A model generated the notes under the pieces. It saw only the letters and a list, made by a program, of their open reading frames with translations. It was not told the origin of the DNA and searched no databases. A stretch of 10,812 bases of DNA from an uncultured Pseudomonadaceae bacterium (lineage in GTDB: Bacteria; Pseudomonadota; Gammaproteobacteria; Pseudomonadales; Pseudomonadaceae): NCBI GenBank assembly GCA_947630465.1, contig CANRHT010000060.1:1-10812 (forward strand). Reading direction: 5' to 3'. This document shows positions 8,210 through 10,812 of the stretch, in pieces. Each line of letters begins with the position of its first letter. Position 1 is the stretch's first letter. The translations under genes were made by a program, and so were the position numbers.

Positions 8210-9553
8210 ATGACAAAAAAATACTTTGGTACCGACGGTATTCGTGGCCGTGTTGGCAGTCACCCCATTACGCCTGAATTTATGCTTAAGTTGGGCTGGG
8301 CAGCCGGTATGGCGTTTCGCAAGCAAGGTAAGTGCCGTATTTTAGTGGGTAAAGACACGCGTATTTCCGGTTATATGTTTGAGTCAGCCTTGCAGGCCGG
8401 TTTGTCCGCGGCAGGTGCAGATGTGATGCTGCTGGGGCCAATGCCGACACCGGCCGTGGCTTATCTGGCGCGTACCTTTCATGCCGAGGCCGGTATTGTG
8501 ATCAGCGCTTCGCACAATCCGCATTATGATAACGGTATTAAATTCTTCTCTGGGCGCGGTACAAAGCTACCTGACGCCGTGGAATTGATGATTGAAGAGC
8601 TGATTGATGCGCCCATGACTGTGGTGGACTCAGAGCAGCTGGGTAAGGCCTCGCGTGTTAACGATGCAGCAGGGCGTTATATTGAGTTTTGTAAAAGTAG
8701 CGTGCCCACCAGTACTGACTTTTCTGGTTTGAAAATCGTTTTAGACTGCGCACACGGTGCAACTTACAAAGTCGCGCCGAGCGTGTTTAGCGAGTTGGGT
8801 GCGGAAGTGATCACTACTGCAGCTCAGCCTGATGGCTTGAATATTAATGCGGGTGTAGGTTCAACCTGCTTAGGTCCGCTGCAAAAAGCCGTGGTTGAGC
8901 ATGGCGCTGATCTGGGTATTGCCTTTGATGGCGATGGCGACCGTGTGCAAATGGTCGACCATACCGGCGCGGTGGTGGATGGTGATGAGCTGTTGTATAT
9001 CATTGCCACAGATATCCAAGAGCGTGATCGCTTGCCTGAAGGCAGCGGCGTAGTCGGCACCTTGATGAGTAACTTGGGCTTAGAGTTGGCACTCAAAGAG
9101 CGTAATATTCCTTTTGTGCGTGCTAACGTGGGTGACCGTTATGTGATGGCAGAAATGCTGGAGCGTAATTGGGTGCTGGGGGGTGAAAACTCAGGGCATA
9201 TTCTTTGTGCGCAGCATGCGACAACCGGTGATGCGATTATTGCTGCATTGCAGGTGTTATTGGCTCTGCGCCGCCGTGGACAAAGCTTAGCCAAAGAGCG
9301 TTTGGCTTGGAAAAAATTGCCGCAAGTGCTGATTAATGTGCGCTTTGCTGGTGCTATTGATCCGGTCAGTGATCCGCAAATCAAAGCCGCTTGCGATGAA
9401 GTGACACAAGCTATGGCAGGGCGTGGGCGTGTATTGCTGCGTAAATCAGGTACTGAGCCATTGGTGCGCGTGATGGTTGAAGGTGATGATGAAGCGGTAG
9501 TGATGAAGCATGCGCAGCATCTGGCTGATATTGTCCAGACTGTCTGTGGTTGA
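8210..9553 (+). CDS. glmM: Phosphoglucosamine mutase
   Basis: GlmM interconverts glucosamine-6-phosphate and glucosamine-1-phosphate, the step before GlmU in making UDP-N-acetylglucosamine for peptidoglycan and lipopolysaccharide. The 447 residues (E. coli 445) have the four-domain alpha-D-phosphohexomutase layout. The N-terminus reads [10 protein letters not shown] at 4-13. The phosphoserine loop is ISASHNP at 98-104 with S101 as the phosphorylated residue, equivalent to E. coli S102. The magnesium site is DGDGDR at 240-245, the sugar-binding loop GGENSG at 324-329, and the phosphate-binding loop [10 protein letters not shown] at 411-420. The GlmM assignment over other hexomutases rests on the family-specific N-terminus and on its place after folP, as in many gammaproteobacteria. 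ATG 8210 has AAGGA seven bases upstream inside the folP end, so the two are almost certainly co-transcribed. Confidence 0.98.
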   Translation: MTKKYFGTDGIRGRVGSHPITPEFMLKLGWAAGMAFRKQGKCRILVGKDTRISGYMFESALQAGLSAAGADVMLLGPMPTPAVAYLARTFHAEAGIVISASHNPHYDNGIKFFSGRGTKLPDAVELMIEELIDAPMTVVDSEQLGKASRVNDAAGRYIEFCKSSVPTSTDFSGLKIVLDCAHGATYKVAPSVFSELGAEVITTAAQPDGLNINAGVGSTCLGPLQKAVVEHGADLGIAFDGDGDRVQMVDHTGAVVDGDELLYIIATDIQERDRLPEGSGVVGTLMSNLGLELALKERNIPFVRANVGDRYVMAEMLERNWVLGGENSGHILCAQHATTGDAIIAALQVLLALRRRGQSLAKERLAWKKLPQVLINVRFAGAIDPVSDPQIKAACDEVTQAMAGRGRVLLRKSGTEPLVRVMVEGDDEAVVMKHAQHLADIVQTVCG

Positions 9554-9559
9554 TTATCC

Positions 9560-9588
9560 TTGCAGTTTTTATTGCGCTTGAGTAAGAT
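9560..9588 (+). promoter_or_regulatory. Possible sigma-70-type promoter for tpiA-secG
   Basis: TTGCAG (9560-9565) and TAAGAT (9583-9588) are 17 bases apart in the 65-base gap between glmM and tpiA. They match the consensus hexamers at three and four of six positions. The spacing is ideal but the hexamers are weak, so this is a candidate only. The gap has no terminator, so read-through from glmM remains possible. Confidence 0.3.
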
Positions 9589-9618
9589 CTGCGCCCACTT
9601 TGAGCGAAGAGGTTTGAC

Positions 9619-10374
9619 ATGCGTCGCCCATTGGTAGCTGGTAATTGGAAAATGCATGGCACCTGTGCCAGCATCAAGCAGTTGTTAAACGAGTTAAGCG
9701 CAGAAACACTGCCGAACACTATCGATATTGCTGTGTTTCCAGGTTTGATTCATTTGCAGACTGCTTTTGCTCAAGTGTCAGATAGCGTCATTGCTGTTGG
9801 TTCGCAAGATTGTGCTGTACAGCTTGAAGAAGGTGCAATGACTGGGGAAACCTCAGCTTTGCAGCTCAAAGACATTGGCTGTTCACTGGTTCTTGTGGGG
9901 CATTCTGAAAGAAGACAGTTGCAAGAAGAATCTGATCGTGTAATATGCCGCAAGTTTATTGCAGCGCAAGCAGCAGGTTTAACGCCTGTGTTGTGTGTCG
10001 GCGAGAGCCTGGCAGAGCGTGAAGCAGGTCAAGCGTTAGCAACAGTGCAGCAGCAAATTGATGCAGTGCTGGTTGAGCTGGGTGTTGAAGTGTTAAGCCA
10101 AGCGGTTATTGCTTATGAGCCGATTTGGGCGATAGGCACAGGTTTAACGGCTACACCTGAGCAAGCGCAGGACATTCATGCGCAAATACGTGCGCATATA
10201 GCGACATATAGCGCATCAGTTGCGCAAGAGTTAAGAATTGTTTATGGCGGCAGTGTAAAAGCCGCTAATGCTGCTGAGTTGTTTGCTCAAGCAGATATCG
10301 ATGGGGGGTTAGTAGGCGGAGCCTCCCTCAACGCAAAAGAATTTGGTGCGATTTGTCGCGCTGCGGGAAACTAA
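9619..10374 (+). CDS. tpiA: Triosephosphate isomerase
   Basis: TpiA interconverts dihydroxyacetone phosphate and glyceraldehyde-3-phosphate in glycolysis and gluconeogenesis, in the cytoplasm as a dimer. The 251 residues are the normal length. All catalytic elements are present: N9 and K11 in AGNWKMHG, the electrophile H95 in VGHSERR, the base E167 in [11 protein letters not shown] followed by the mobile loop (168-178), and the phosphate-binding backbone segments YGGSVK at 209-214 and GGLVGGASL at 229-237. ATG 9619 has AGAGG six bases upstream. Arginine codons include AGA three times (two in tandem at 9910-9915), which is uncommon in the flanking genes, and the text looks slightly richer in A and T; this is a by-eye impression. 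secG follows after a single base. Confidence 0.98.
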   Translation: MRRPLVAGNWKMHGTCASIKQLLNELSAETLPNTIDIAVFPGLIHLQTAFAQVSDSVIAVGSQDCAVQLEEGAMTGETSALQLKDIGCSLVLVGHSERRQLQEESDRVICRKFIAAQAAGLTPVLCVGESLAEREAGQALATVQQQIDAVLVELGVEVLSQAVIAYEPIWAIGTGLTATPEQAQDIHAQIRAHIATYSASVAQELRIVYGGSVKAANAAELFAQADIDGGLVGGASLNAKEFGAICRAAGN

Positions 10375-10375
10375 A

Positions 10376-10759
10376 ATGCTGGAAACAGTTATAATCGTTG
10401 TTCACTTAGTTGTCGCAATTGGTGTGGTAGGTTTTGTTCTGATTCAACAGGGCAAAGGTGCTGATGCTGGTGCTTCATTTGGTTCAGGTGCTTCGGGCAC
10501 AGTGTTTGGATCGCAAGGTTCAAGCAGTTTTTTAAGTCGTTTTACTGCTGTACTGGCAGCTGTTTTTTTTGCTACAAGCTTAGGCTTGGCGTTTTATGCA
10601 AAAGATCGTGCGAGTACCATTGAACAGTTGGGTCTACCTGATCCTGCTGTGTTAGAAGTAAAGCCTCAGCAGCAATCTCCGCTTGAAGATATACCTCAAG
10701 TAGAAAGCGCAGTGATTGAAGCTGATGTAAATGATGTACCTGTTGTTGATGTAGAGTAA
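10376..10759 (+). CDS. secG: Preprotein translocase subunit SecG
   Basis: SecG is the small accessory subunit of the SecYEG inner-membrane channel and aids SecA-driven protein export. The 127 residues have two membrane helices at about 4-23 and 56-75. They are joined by the diagnostic Gly/Ser-rich loop [20 protein letters not shown] at 24-43, then [13 protein letters not shown]. The C-terminal tail (about 77-127) is acidic and Pro/Gln-containing, longer than in E. coli SecG (110 residues). ATG 10376 is chosen because GGGA at 10365-10368, inside the tpiA end, lies seven bases upstream. An in-frame start at 10343 would add eleven residues encoded within tpiA and shift the first helix away from the N-terminus. 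Eight T's at 10563-10570 fall in the second helix. It is probably co-transcribed with tpiA and the tRNA behind it. Confidence 0.96.
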   Translation: MLETVIIVVHLVVAIGVVGFVLIQQGKGADAGASFGSGASGTVFGSQGSSSFLSRFTAVLAAVFFATSLGLAFYAKDRASTIEQLGLPDPAVLEVKPQQQSPLEDIPQVESAVIEADVNDVPVVDVE

Positions 10760-10763
10760 TTTT

Positions 10764-10812
10764 GCCGAGGTGGTGGAATTGGTAGACACGCTACCTTGAG
10801 GTGGTAGTGGCC
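10764..10812 (+). tRNA. tRNA-Leu (anticodon GAG), 5' part only
   Basis: The sequence begins GCCGAGG (5' acceptor strand), then TG, a D arm closed by GTG/CAC (10773-10775 with 10787-10789) around the conserved GG of the D loop, and an anticodon arm CTACC (10791-10795)/GGTAG (10803-10807). The seven-base loop TTGAGGT places anticodon GAG at 10798-10800, which reads CUC and CUU leucine codons. The window ends in what would be the long variable arm of a class II tRNA, so the T arm and 3' acceptor strand are missing. It starts four bases after the secG stop. The secG-tRNA-Leu pairing is also known in E. coli (secG-leuU), which supports processing from a shared transcript. Confidence 0.93.

Noticed and set aside
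9139..9657. Minus-strand open frame of 172 codons opposite glmM and the start of tpiA
   Set aside because: It is antisense to well-identified glmM motifs, has no plausible domain, and its composition is typical of a shadow frame.
10343..10375. Extended N-terminus for secG
   Set aside because: It overlaps the tpiA end and adds eleven residues not expected in SecG; ATG 10376 has a well-placed GGGA and puts the first helix at the N-terminus.
1..10812. Mobile elements, CRISPR repeats, phage, toxin-antitoxin or defence genes
   Set aside because: No transposase, integrase, repeat-spacer pattern or defence-family motif was found on either strand; genes are tightly packed and their order is that of a conserved core chromosomal region.

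Overview
The window is a compact stretch of chromosomal housekeeping genes from a gammaproteobacterium, most likely a member of the Pseudomonadaceae. Every gene recognised is a core bacterial family. The order (LysE-type tail)-carB-greA-(small membrane protein)-yhbY(reverse)-rlmE-ftsH-folP-glmM-tpiA-secG-tRNA-Leu(GAG) is, from memory, the order in Pseudomonas aeruginosa. The GreA N-terminus (MTKYPMT) and the RlmE and FtsH sequences also look Pseudomonas-like. By eye the base composition is near 50% G+C, well below a typical Pseudomonas. That suggests one of the lower-GC branches of the family, but this is inference and no species is claimed.

Layout. Positions 1-45 hold the last codons of an upstream plus-strand gene, probably a LysE-family exporter. 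carB (61-3282) and greA (3279-3755) overlap by four bases. greA in turn overlaps a small four-helix membrane protein gene of unknown function (3727-4185), so these three look co-transcribed and translationally coupled. yhbY (4220-4531) is the only minus-strand gene; it converges on the membrane protein gene and diverges from rlmE. rlmE (4602-5237) and ftsH (5356-7284) follow, closed by a strong intrinsic terminator (7290-7315). folP (7352-8206) and glmM (8210-9553) are three bases apart. tpiA (9619-10374) and secG (10376-10759) are one base apart. A tRNA-Leu starts four bases after secG and is cut off by the window end.

Functional links. CarB supplies carbamoyl phosphate for pyrimidines and arginine. 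GreA rescues backtracked RNA polymerase. YhbY and RlmE both act on the large ribosomal subunit and sit head to head. FtsH is the membrane quality-control protease, and one of its known substrates is SecY, the partner of SecG encoded further down. FolP (folate), GlmM (cell-wall amino sugar) and TpiA (glycolysis) are metabolic enzymes.

No mobile element, CRISPR array, phage gene, toxin-antitoxin pair or defence system was seen, and no gap longer than 118 bases lacks a gene. I found no undescribed system. The points worth a second look are modest: a Pro-to-Gln change in the FtsH Walker A motif, the overlapping carB-greA-membrane protein arrangement with a poorly supported start for the last gene, several start-codon corrections, and the uncharacterised membrane protein itself.
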